Below, one piece after another: positions 12,840-25,000 of a stretch of DNA of 64,000 nucleotides. The notes beneath the pieces are model-generated. The model saw nothing but the letters and a program-made list of their open reading frames with translations, was not told the origin of the DNA and made no database searches. Each line of letters begins with the position of its first letter. Positions within the stretch are counted from its first letter, which is position 1. Position numbers and translations under genes: made by a program. The stretch is from Daphnia carinata (lineage: Eukaryota > Arthropoda > Branchiopoda > Diplostraca > Daphniidae), in the NCBI RefSeq assembly GCF_022539665.2, contig NC_081335.1, positions 6,138,001 through 6,202,000 of the forward strand. The letters run 5' to 3'.

Positions 12840-15294
12840 CCGTTCATCAAACGGCCACCAAAACAACTCTACCACCCTTCCTCTTTTCTGCCTGCAAGCG
12901 CTCCGCGCCATCTAGAATGTTGTTATTTTTTTTCTCATCTCTCAATTTCCCGACTACACATCGCCAATCTCTTCATTTTGCGTTTCCATGTTCTTCATCT
13001 CATCTGCCTGTTTCCTTCTTATAGCGTCTGCCATTTTTTTTTATTTTCCGTCGCCTATCGTGTCATTTTCTCGCATTTATTCTCCCGCCCAACCCGTTAT
13101 CAGGCGTACGCTCTTCCATCAGGGTTCAGTCAAAGACATTCGCGCTATTGTGACCCCGCTTACCAGAAAAGGATGGCAAAGCATCTTCCGAAGCATACTG
13201 AATTCCATATCTTTTCCATGTGTCCTGTTATTTATATTTTCACCATTCATCTTGGCGGGAAGGTATTTTTATTTTTCTTTTGCCCTTTGCTCCACCAATT
13301 CTTCGCAGCGATCACTTCACTCTCTTCTTGTGCGAAACATTAAGCATCCAGCTCATCAACGTCACGATGCCGCAAGTCTTCTATTTATTATTATTATTGT
13401 TATTATTATTATTATTCTTTTCCAACGAACAACGGTCATTTCAATCAAACCCAGTCACTTTTTTAACCCATTTTCTTCCCGCTTTGCTGCCAGCCATCTT
13501 GAACCCGTTGATTGAGTTGTCTGTGGCTGATTATTGAAGCCTGCATGCCACCTTCGAACGAAATCGGCAGATTGAAAGGTATTCCCAAATCAAATTTTTT
13601 GTTACTTGTCAGTTCCTTTGCCTTTTAGCAGAGTAGTTGTGTTCTTTCCGTGAGAAATAGCGTCTGTGGATGATAAGGGTCTACATCTAACTTAACACGA
13701 GCATCGTCTGGATTTACAGTAGCAATTACTTATACAGATATTTCAATCGTATTGCCTGTTGTCCCTGAATTAAGTGAGAATACGTAGTTCCCTGGTTATG
13801 ACCGTCAATTTAGAAGTTTAGGTCTACGTTAAAAGAGAACTAATGAATTGCATATTTGTTTAGTGTATTAAGCTGTCTATATTGCTTTTCTTTAAACCGT
13901 AAATAGGCTTAGTTCCATTTTCGCCTTATTACATAAACATTTTTTGTAGCAAGCTTGACGATTGACGTTGTAAGATGGTTCACGACTGGCAGCCCTTCTT
14001 GTTTTCTTTAACTCCTGTGCAGCCTTGCGTTATTCTTTTAACGAATTAAAATGTTTCCCTTAGCCAGCTGCTTCAAGCGACACAAGGAGAAGCAGGGAAA
14101 AAAAGGGTTTCGATACACAATTATTTTCGAAAAATTAGCTCTGCTGGCGACATGGCAAATCACTAAGTACGGTGGAGGAAAGCGTATAAATGCTGGAAGT
14201 CCGACACGTTCGTGTCATCGCACAGCTTGGCGAAACCGCTATGTAACTACAAAGGTCCGCATTTACGAGAAGCACAGCTATGCCAAAAACGATCGCTACC
14301 AATATACGTTATATATAGAGATTTACTTAAAATTAAATCCTATCGGCTAAAAAATGCTTATCTCGATCTAGTTAGTCAACCTATTTCACTTCAAAAGAAA
14401 AGAAAAACGAAAAACTGGTGATTTAATGACCGCATTTCTTTTTTATAATTTCCCCTTTCATGTACGTCTGCCTGCCGTGCTGCCTGCTGGTTCATAGACT
14501 GGCCGGAGTTTTATCGTCCCACGCCTCTCCAACTTCAACCTCACTTCAAATTGACCGATGATTGCATATGTTATAACGGCCAACGACAAACTTTTAACAA
14601 GGTTTTGGGGAAGATAAATGAATGGGACTATTGCTAACATGTTCAGGCATACCATACAGTTGAAAAGGCAGAATGATCTTAGTTAAGCCATGCCACCAAT
14701 TGCAAAAGTTCATCCAGAACTTTCTGATATCTCCAGTCCTCTCAACATCTGCTGGCCGCATCATCGATAATATACTCCGTAGTTTTGCCATTTTTTGTGT
14801 TCACCAAATATGCGTTGTATCAACCCGTTTCTCAGCCAATAATTCTACGTAGTTTCTTTCTTCTGTTGTTTGCCAATTTCCCTCGCTGTTTCACTGTCTC
14901 AAGTGCGCATCTTAATGCAAGCGGAGGAGGATCCTTTCAGAATCATATTGATCTGAATTGTTATTGTTTCGGCCAATTCATCCAACATCGTAACAGCTGA
15001 TGTTAAAATAAATAGCTTTAGGTGTCTTCTGAACGCGAAAAAACAAAACAAAAAAAACAAAAAAAAAAAAAATAACAATAAATAAATTTTAAAAAAATCA
15101 CAAACCAAAAAATCTATAGGGAAGTTAAAGCAATATGTGGTCTCATTTTTCCTCCATATTTCTGTTCCATAATGCAACTGTTTGAGGATCATATTCTGTA
15201 CAGCACCTCTCCTTTATTAGGGGCGACGATTACCTATGATGTGAAAACAAAGATAATCGAATAATTATAAAAAATAAAAAACGATGATGGACTG
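12840..15294. other. 3' region of the RGS7-like gene and spacer before PIG-F
   Basis: A possible alternative terminal RGS7 exon begins after a polypyrimidine-poor acceptor at 13104 (TTATCAG|GCG). Its frame stays open to a stop near 13343 but has no homology that I recognise. A TTA microsatellite covers about 13385-13418. Two short overlapping - strand frames lie at 14458-14791 and are listed separately. An A-rich tract is at 15040-15110. Nothing else was recognised. Confidence 0.4.
14458..14791 (-). other. two overlapping short frames, possibly a small membrane protein broken by a frameshift
   Basis: Reading the - strand, an ATG frame starts at 14791 and runs 65 codons with a tryptophan-rich stretch (CNWWHGL). 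In the next frame, from 14655 to 14458, a 65-codon frame carries a hydrophobic segment (LAIVPFIYLPQ) followed by a basic tail. Joined by a one-base shift near 14655 they would give one protein of about 110 residues with a membrane segment. I do not recognise a family. It may equally be chance open frames in the spacer downstream of PIG-F. Confidence 0.15.
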
Positions 15295-15300
15295 TTTATT
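15295..15300 (-). terminator. candidate polyadenylation signal of PIG-F
   Basis: The + strand TTTATT at these positions reads AATAAA on the - strand, about 160 bases downstream of the PIG-F stop codon. It is the closest canonical hexamer noticed; use was not tested. Confidence 0.4.
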
Positions 15301-15460
15301 GATATCATGGCAGGGAACTAATGAATGTGATGTGTGATCGGGATTTGCCCTTTTTTGTGTTATTGTTATCGCCGAGCAGAGGATAAGAAATGTGTAGGTA
15401 TCACGTACATTACGTTAACGTAGTTTCACATGCAGTTGTTTCAATAGTTTCATTCTGATT

Positions 15461-16654
15461 TCAAACATGCCGTTCATGTACAAAAAATTGGGTAGGCCAA
15501 TACATTTGATATCCAGCCGCGTTGATCGTCGACCTCAATAATTTCAACAAACTGCCCAAACCGCAACCCATGACTGCCCCAACTCCGACAGGCTCGGGCC
15601 ATACCTGAGAAGATATGGACATAATACTATTTTGAAAAAGTACAGTTACAATATGTGAAATGCTTAACCATGACAGCCAAGTAACAAACAAACAAAGAAT
15701 AATGATAATAATAACAAATGAGGATAAAGCGCAAAATTTATTGAATACCTGCCAAGGACGATCCCAATCTAACGGGATCATGAACGCTCCGAGCCAAGCA
15801 CCCAAACAGGTAAAGAATTCGTTTGTCCCCATCCAGTCAAAACTGTAAGGGATAAAAGGTGAGAACTATGGGTGAGCCTCAGAATAAGGTGCTGGGAACT
15901 GGTGTTGGTGGTTTTATATAAAAACACAATGGAAAAATTACTTGGAAAAATTTAAAAAGCTCCCAACTTTTTCACTGGCAGTAACAGATGGTAAAAGAAG
16001 AGCACTAAGAAGCACGGAAAATGATATTGTTTGGTCCCAGCACCTGTGAAAATACAAAATAGATTTATATTAACAGTCAATGGCTGCAAAAAATCTTAAT
16101 ACATGTTCTAGAGAATTAAAAACCCACTTGAGAAAAGGTGCTCCATATAAAACACACAAGACATGTATCAAAATTGTTGATCTAAGCCCGTACTTGAGAA
16201 ACAACTGCACTTGGTGTTTCTGCAATATAAAAAATGAATGTTTTGTATATAGAAAATAAATCGAAGGAAATGTGTTTGCCAATTTACCACATAACTGGAA
16301 TCACAATATATTATGGTCACACAATAGTCTAAATTACACACTATTTTGAAAGCTAGGAATATAATATTTCCAAGATTTAAAAAATTCACAGCTAGAAAGG
16401 TTTATTTTAAACATATAACATACCCATCCATGAGGAGAACTAGACAGCACAAAGCTAAACATAGCATTGATCAGCAAAACTAAGAAGCAAAAGCGAAACT
16501 GGATGAGATTTTCCGTTTCGTCTTTTGCTTCAGTCCTCCAACGCCAAATGCTAATGGAAAAACACAAAACAACAGTCCAGATGCAGCAAGCAGTTTCATT
16601 CGAGACGATTGGTTCATGGATACGAATTGCCGAACGCGGCCAGTTACTTTGCAT
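15461..16654 (-). CDS. PIGF: PIG-F, GPI ethanolamine-phosphate transferase subunit
   Basis: PIG-F is a multi-pass ER membrane protein that stabilises PIG-O and PIG-G, which add ethanolamine phosphate to the second and third mannoses of GPI anchors. Five exons were assembled on the - strand: 16424-16654, 16128-16219, 15942-16043, 15749-15842 and 15461-15604. All have GT..AG borders, and the phases (0, 2, 2, 0) keep one frame of 220 codons, compared with about 219 residues in the human protein. Diagnostic signatures are LYGAPFLK in exon 2, the hydrophobic ISFSVLLSALLLPS in exon 3, and GAWLGAF.IPLDWDRPWQ in exon 4, followed by VWP at the start of exon 5. Exon 1 carries two hydrophobic segments (about residues 22-38 and 50-70) before SSSPHGW. 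The start is the ATG at 16654; an upstream frame at 16644-16874 is in another phase. No truncation is seen. Confidence is high for exons 2-5 and moderate for exon 1. Confidence 0.88.
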
Positions 16655-19600
16655 TTGTTATTTGTTTTGGTGCTCGTTTAGCTATAAACATAAAGAACAG
16701 CTGTTGTATTTGAACGCAGTCGTTCTTACCGTTTTCATGCATCGCTGCCAAATTTAATAACAAACCACTTGCACTTGCACTGGCTGCCTTTTTCTTTTCC
16801 TGTCCTGAACTCCTGAGTCCTGTTTCTGTCATCCTGTATCCTGTCTCTAGTGACTCTTGCCCAAATCGATGCACTCCGTGGGCTCTACATCCTCTGTGTC
16901 AAAAACACAATGTATGAGGCACTGATTTGTGTTCCATTGTATAAGAATTGAAAAAATCAGTTAAATTTTGTTGAAAATTTACTTTTTTTGTAATCACATA
17001 AACTTAGAGAGCTCTACCAAGTTTGCTTTCGCAAATTAATTGTGTATAAACCACATTTTTTTCAGCCAAAGGAAATGTAAAAAAATTTAAGTTTACGATA
17101 CAAGTATATAAAGCTACGCTAGTGTTTGACTCCATAAAATGAAACAGGACGCACAAAATCATTTTACGTCCACATGTAAATAACGGCCGCAGTGTTTAGG
17201 TTATTGATTCGATTGGAAAACAATCTCCTACAATGCATTTTCAAATTACTTACAACTGGCTGGATACGCAATTATGGGCGAGGCATGTGTTTTTACCCTT
17301 GGGAATATTTAGAACATAGTTTTTTTCCGTTTTTTTTTATAATTTAGATTCTCATATTACATTAACAGTGTGGGCTACTGAACAGAATTTCCTAGAGAAC
17401 CTGCCACAATGTCGGTAAAGCGAATACTAACACTAGCATATACTCTAGAGCTTTCGCAACCGTTGCTTTTTTACATCGCTGTAAATGATATGCCTACTAG
17501 CCATGTGTTGTCCAGTACCAGCTATCCTTTCCCTATCGAAATGGGCTAAATATGTTTTCACTGGTTGGAAAATTAACAGAGACTTCGAATCCATTAACAC
17601 TTGGAAGCAGCCATAAAAAATACAATTTTGTAATGGCACAAAAATATAAAAAAGAGATCACTCTTTTCATATGTATCGATTTGTAAAAGTAAAAAAAGAT
17701 TCGCAGGCCAGATGTAGAAGTAGATACGTGTGCTAAAAGAAAACAAAAAATGTCTCTTTCTGTAAGCAAGGGTTGATGAATCGTCTCAACTATTCCGTAG
17801 ACGTCTTACAACTAATGTGTAATAAAAAACGATCACAGTGAATTTTGTAAAGGCTGATATTTTTATTGCATGATAACTGATATGGGCTAGATTTTTACGG
17901 GAACTAGCCTTTCCGAACACTTGGCGACCACGACTCGCCTACTTCACGCCATCTAGTTGAAAGTGATAAAACTAACATTGAAATCATTGAAAGTCAGTCT
18001 GCTAGAAGAAACATCGGTTGTCAGGCATTAGTGGCCATTCCGGGAGATTCCAGTGTGGTACCGAGCTAAGGTGAGGTTGCTTCTCTTTCTGCAACCATAT
18101 AGGTCTGTTGCGTTTGGCAGGTGGGCATGCATTTGACGTTTGCAGCTCGGCGTAACCGCACCTACAAACTCTCGGGGCAAAGCTATCGAAGAAGCTACCT
18201 GGCAAAGAGCTGCTTACTCTGTTTGGTAAACCTGTGTTAACCTGTGTAACGAACATTTCTGGTGTGATGTTGACTTCATATCATCTCTACATTCGTCGGT
18301 GACGTTAGTTCTTCAAAGGATTGTACTATTACGTACTGAACCAATCCATGGTGAGTAAAGTTATCTTAGTCTACAAGTTCTGACTTTATCAATCTCTGTT
18401 GGTTAGGCATTTTGTACAGCTTGTAGCGTTGAACAACCATGGGAATAAGTGATAAGAAATTTCATGTTGAACCTTGGTGTGAATGAGGCTTTAGTTGTAT
18501 GAAATGAAGCAACACTTTTCAAAATATTCTCTGTAAGTTTATGTTGTTGTGACTGTTAGACGGTGAAAGTTGAATAATCACTAGAACAGAGCCTAGAGGC
18601 ATAGCTCATCTTCTTTTCACAAGTGCCAAGTGTTGTGAAAGCAATTGGCCAAAAATTACAGGGTTTCTAAGTTTTTCGCCAAGTGTTTCAGCGTACCCCC
18701 ACCATTAGGTTTGCACGTTCTTCGAAAAATCGTGAATCGCCAGGCAGCCCTCTTCCAGGGGGTAGTAAACGAACGTTCTTGACCTCTGGCAAGTCCATAT
18801 TTGCCGACACGTCCTGATGGCCTTAAGAGGTGTCTGACTTTAAAAGCGCCTTCAATGTGTCATCGATTGGGCTATCCATTCGTTGGGGCAGTTTGCGATG
18901 GTACGATGTGTAAACATCCCTTTTGAAAATCCAATATTGCGTAGATCAATATTCATTTGAGGAGCTGTGGCACTTTTTCATTATGCAAACAGGATGAATA
19001 AATTATTTGTCGAGGTTGAAGAGCCGCCGTCGAATTGCTTTGGTGGTAGAGAGACCAGGCAAACGCAGATGGTGGAAAAGGCACGGTCGTACTCTTCATC
19101 CCTTCTGATTTGCTTTTCAGATTGCCGCGATCCTCACAACCGTTCGCCGAAAAAAGTGGGACATCTTTTCAAGAAAATGTTGCACACTTTGTCGTCATCT
19201 GCAACTTAATTGCTGTTTTCGGAACGTCAACTACTATGCCGTGGCCGGGATGGGACACGAAGGGGAGTGGGGGAATCAGGCGGGGGGGGGGGTCTAAATT
19301 CCACTCAATCGGCCGCCGTCCGGAACACGAACGTTACTTTGTGATAACCTATTTTTTTTTGTCGTACATATCTCTGCATACGGGCACGCTTGCGTATCCT
19401 CGGCAACGGGATTTATTTTATTTTATTGCGTTCTCTAAGGTACCAATCTTTTTTTTGGTGTTGAATTACACGTTTCCATAACGGCTAACCTCGCCATTCA
19501 GACGGTGAAAGTGAATCGAACCGAAATACGATAACCCGGCATGGCTAAAATGGCCAGTGTGCCAATGCCTAAACACGACGCCGGGGTAGAAATCACGAAA

Positions 19601-21899
19601 AACTTTGCGGCGCGAAGATTTTTTTTATACCGCTTGTTACTTCCCACAGTCAACAGCTATTTGGGAAGATTGTGAAACGGAATGAACGTCAGCCATTTTG
19701 TTAGTTCGTCGAACCCGGCCTTGCTATACCCGCACTATACGCAGTCACCACCTTCTCTTTCCTCTAGGCGATTTACGTTTTCTGGTTGCCTTTTCCTTTT
19801 TTTTTTCTTCTTTATTTCTTTATTTTTTTATTTCTTCTTTGTTTCTTGTGTGATTTCCATGGGTCGGATTCTTCCTTAGTCTAAAAAATGCGGTCGCATG
19901 GATTAGGGACAATTCACCTTGGACACATCCGCCGAGTTTTCCTTTTTCTTTACCCTTCACTTCTATTACAAAGGAGCACCAACCAAAGCCGGCGAGAAAA
20001 TGGAGTTGTCCTTGATGTTTGTGGTTTTTTTTTTTTTTTTTTTTTTTAACTTCTCCCGGTCTTCGTTTCGTCATCTGTGTGTCGGAGAAATGAGATGACT
20101 TTACTCACGCCAGTCAGTTACGTGCAACCCAGTAGAACAATGCAGTGAAGCCACCGAAATGATTGAGAAAATTCGGGTGAAATAGTTGAGCCCCCGATTG
20201 CGTTCACACGCTTTATTTGGTTCGAGGCTTATCTGGAGAATAAATGGGGAAAAAAAAGAAAACAATCCGTCGGGAGTGATGCCTAAAAATGACATTCTTT
20301 GTTCGCTCAACTCACAATGCCAAATAGCGACATTGTTTGCCTCTTCGAAGGCCAAACGATCATTTTATAACACGAGTTTATCTCTTGTCGTTTTGCGCGA
20401 GATGGAATGAAAGCTTAACATTCCCGCATACTTCGTGATTGTTAAAACGTTTCCCCGATGCGATCCGAACAGTATACCCAAGGTTTCGGCCGAGGGGCGA
20501 AAACAAAAAAGTACCTATCGCATACCTTTTTGAAGGGCTATTTTGCGTAAATAATGGGTGATGGCGCGCCACAGACAGGAAATCTATCATTGCAAAACCA
20601 GTTTCCCTCTGGTTTCCCGCAGTTTTTCTTTTCTTTTCACGCTGTTTTCATCTCACCCTCTGGCATATCGTGCGGGTGAAATAGTAGACATGCATGCAAA
20701 TTTCGCCGTAAACCACGAAATTGCATCGCATTTATTTCTCTTTGACCACACGCACATAAACTGATTAAAGAAATTCCGTAGACTAGCCTGTCGCCAGTTC
20801 TCTGTGTTTGATATCGATATAAAATTGGAGAGGAACCAGACCAGTACCAACAAACACGTGGCAGGTGCCCATTGTAAAAGCCATATAGATATTTTACCTT
20901 GAGAAGTTGTTTTCAGGTTTGTGTTGTCATATATTTATAAAAAAAAATGAATAAAATGTGTTTGTACGTGTTTGGGTATGGTTGGTGGTTTGTGTGTGTG
21001 TGTTCCGTATCATCCCAAACCGGATATAACACAGATGCAGAAAAAAAATGAGGAATGGTTCGCAGCTGTGGCCGAATAGCTGGCAAATGGAAATGGGCGT
21101 GCGTCGATCTATAGTCATGGCTGCGTCTGTTGCCACAATCTGTTTCCTCCTGTCCGAGCACCGTTTGGATTCTGACGCACGTAGGTCCGTTCCGCTCGTA
21201 AATACACGATCCTATCATGTTCCATATCCCACGCGAATCCAATTTAAGCCTTTGTCTGCGCAACCATACCGCTGCACTTATTGTTGTATTTTTTTTTTTT
21301 TAATTAAAAAGGCTGAGTAGGCTGTGCGTTGAAAGCTATGCCTTTCTCACATCAAACGCACACGAAACATGTCCAACGGTAGAAAAAAAATGTAAATTAT
21401 TAACGTCACATAGGGAGCGATGCCACTGAAATCGATAGGAAAGGACAAATTTTTCTGTAAATTCTGCCATCCCGTGTGTTGTGGAAAAGGGCATGTTTCA
21501 TTGTTAGACTTATAGGCAGGGTAACTGCACGTCCGTCACAGTTAAGAATTTAATCCAATCATTGCGGTTTATGTTTTGATGGGAAAATGACCGTCCCGTT
21601 TGATCAGATTCCCATCCAACGAGTGATTAGTCTTTGGTTCTGGCAGATATCTTTCACCGGAATAGGTTGTACAGTTACTTTTTTGTTGGTTTATTTTTTC
21701 TCGCTTCGAATTCGACTGGCTGAACGCGATGATTTTAGTAAATGAAGCGAATGTGGAAGAAATTGCCGTCAGGCATGACTAACCAAGATATGGTCCCATT
21801 TTGCCCCGTTTTCTGTATCGTTTTTTTGTTGTTTGTTTTGCTTTTTTTTTTTACTATCAAGTAAAGCGGCGAGTAACATTTTAAATTTTTTCTCTGTAG
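16655..21899. other. divergent intergenic region between PIG-F and GALNT
   Basis: PIG-F (leftward) and GALNT (rightward) diverge from here. No conserved coding sequence was recognised on either strand. A strong splice-donor-like sequence (CCATG|GTGAGTAAAG) at 18351 and a good acceptor (TTTTTTCTCTGTAG) ending at 21899 could delimit a non-coding first exon of GALNT spliced to 21900. This is an inference from site strength only. T/A homopolymers occur near 19800-19840, 20027-20047 and 21288-21305, and a short G-run near 19281-19291. Confidence 0.4.
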
Positions 21900-22056
21900 G
21901 TTTCCTTCTTTACGTAAAAACAAGATTGATTGCCCTGATACCAGACATCGGTTATCATTGTTCTTTTGCCACTTCCCGTGGCTTCGCCGTTGGCCCAACA
22001 AGGAAAGCGCAGTCGAGCCTAGATTTCCAGGCCATCTGCTCTCCGCTGCCAGAGTC

Positions 22057-25000
22057 ATGTTCAGCCTGCGTCGAAACCGGGCTTTTCTGGTCAAGATTTT
22101 GCTGCTCACTCCGTTGACTTGGCTGTGCGTTGTTCTCTACATGAATAGCTCTACGAAGATCATCCAGCAACAACAGCAAGGCCATCAAGAGCAAATCGTC
22201 TACGTCAATGAAAACAAAATACAGGTAGAAGACAACCGGCTCCCCCAGGAACAAATTGTAGTGAAAGGACCCCCGCTAAAAGATAATCTACTAAGGAAAA
22301 AGAAGCCTACACCATCAGGTTTAACTCAACTTAGCTCAACTAGATAAACAATGGCTAGCATTTATAAATTCATGTTTTTTGTTGCGTCACGTTTGCAGGT
22401 GGAGATCGTGGAGATGCCGGCAATTCGGGCGACCAAATGGCAGGTCAGGGCGTGCTGATGCCGCCTCATGAGCCCGATGGCCCTGGTGAAATGGGCAAAG
22501 CCGTCGTTTTGCCGAAAGAATTGACTCCAGAACAGAAAAAGCTGGTCGATGACGGTTGGCAAAAGAACGCCTTTAATCAATACGTTAGCGATATGATCAG
22601 CGTCCACCGAACGCTGCCGGACCCCCGCGATGACAGGTGAGTTTTTGCGCTATTTTAAAACAGCGTTTCCTGTTCAATCATGCAGCGCCTTGTCACTGGC
22701 AATACTCACAGGAAAAGTGCATATCTGCAAAGTTCAACGCTTGCTGCATTCAGTTAGATGATTTTTGCGGGGGCTGATGTTGTCGAATCAAACAGAGGTG
22801 TAGTAGTTTCACGAAAGAAGACTGGAAGGGACGAGGATGAAATTCAAAAGTGCTGTGTCATGTTTTGCTTATGTTGTTATCTACTCTGTTATAGCCAGGT
22901 GCTAGTTTCGGATTGGTTCTTGCGATGTCCAGTTGCGTGGAGACGATTTCTAACGGTAGAATGCGATTTTGAACAATTCGTAATAGGAATCGTTTTATGA
23001 GGATAATTATTGGTTAAGGGTGTATAAATTTATATTACTTAAACTTGAGGATCGAAAACAAAATAAATGGGTATTGGGTTTACGATGATCGATGTAACGA
23101 CTTACACGCGATACAAATCAAAGACGAAAGTCTATTTCCAAAAGAGTGGTTTCCAAAGGACTTCCTTGTAGCCATGCTCAGCGATCATTGACTTCCTTAC
23201 TAGTGGGCTTTGGAGTGATTTGTCTGTGTTGCACACTGACCCACTAGGTATTGTCTGGTCATCGACTATTCGCGATACACCGACGTTTCATGGAAAACCC
23301 AAATAGCGGATGAACCGTATATAGTTTTTTTTTGTATTTTTTGTATCACAAACAACAACCGTGAATAGTAAACTTGAATAGGATTCCCCGTCGCGAACGG
23401 ATTAATGTCTTGGCTGTATTTTTGCTCTTGCCAACAAAGATCTGATGGTGGGATTGTTGAATTGCAGGTGCAAGGAGCCCGGTCGATACCTGACGACGCT
23501 GCCAGCCACGGACGTGATCGTCTGCTTCCACAACGAGGCCTGGTCAGTCCTCCTGCGGACCGTTCACTCCATCATGGATCGATCGCCTGCTCACCTTCTC
23601 AAAGAAATCATCCTCGTCGATGACTTTTCCGATATGGGTAAGTTGTTTCGAATTTACAAATGACAGTTCTATCTCTCAATTTATTCGCACAAGGACAAAT
23701 CCGCCCATCTTCTCTTTACTAATTATCCTTGCGCCTCAAAACACATTTTGATATTGTATTGCTGATTGATTGATTCCCCCTTATTCATTATTATTATTAT
23801 TTGCCGGTCTGGCGTTACGGACATTGTGAATCGGACAAATGCAGATCACGTCAAAGCCCCATTGGAGAACTATATGGCGCAGTACCCGAAGGTGAAGATA
23901 GTGCGGCTACCCAAGCGCGAAGGATTGATCCGGGCGCGGCTCTTGGGCTTGGAACACGCCACGGCTCCCGTCGTCACCTACCTCGACTCTCACTGCGAAT
24001 GCACCGAAGGTCAGTCACGTACTTTGCCTCCACTGGCGATACCCGCTGTTGACGTTCAATGGACCCAAACATTTCCTCTTTCTTTTTTTTTTTCATATTT
24101 TTTATTTTTTATTTTTTTAGTTTCATTATTATTTTTCCTTTGTCTGGCTACAGAGCATACATGTAATGTCTTCTTAGATCTCTAGCTCCCACTCAGAGAA
24201 GTATCCTAGAGCTAGCTCCATGAAAAACGACCGTTATGAAAACTGTCAGGGCTTCCATAGAGTTGAAGAACAACCACGAAATCAGAGACAGAGGGGAAGA
24301 AAAATTAAAAGCTCGTTTGTAAAGAGCTTCGTTAGTTCCTTCTACATATCCCCATATCCCATATCCTCAGATCTCATGATCTAGAATTCTAAAAGAATAT
24401 CAGGTAATCTGCCAGGAATTTTTTTTTATTCGTCCTTTTAGCGAAAATTGGGGTTTTCCAAGTTGGGCTATTGTTATCCATAAGTATTTGACTGGGATGT
24501 GTTCCTTGAAAGCTTATTAAAAATGAGTGCGAACGCCGATCGGTGCGACATTTTTTGCGTAAAGGATGGCTGGAGCCGCTACTGGACCGGATAGCCCGTA
24601 ACTCGACGACGGTCGTTTGTCCCGTGATCGACGTCATTGACGAGGATTCCTTGGCCATCCATTTCGATAAGAAATCGGTCCAAGTCGGCGGATTCGACTG
24701 GGGACTGCAGGTAACGCTGAGAATGCCTGCTTGCGGTTGCTTGCCCTAATTGTGGTGGCGGTTAACTAACATTTAGTCTCCGACAAACGAAATCTCTTGA
24801 TTCAAACGAACTTTCATCTTTCTTAGCTTCTTTTTTAACGCTTTGAACTTCAAATATCCTCTTGCCTGAAAACAAAAGGAATCAAAACAGACAAACTAAA
24901 TCAAAGAAAACTTAAACAGTTATGGCCTTATAGTTTAGTATTAATAATTTTTTTACAAAGTTTTATTGTGTTAATTTTTCTTGCCTGTTCACCCTTTTTT

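Noticed and set aside
12978-13537. Three overlapping + strand frames rich in Phe/Ile/Leu downstream of the RGS domain
   Set aside because: They come from a TTA/T-rich microsatellite region; only the possible alternative RGS7 tail was kept, as low confidence.
18967-19481. Overlapping + strand frames upstream of GALNT
   Set aside because: No homology and no coding periodicity that I could see; treated as intergenic.
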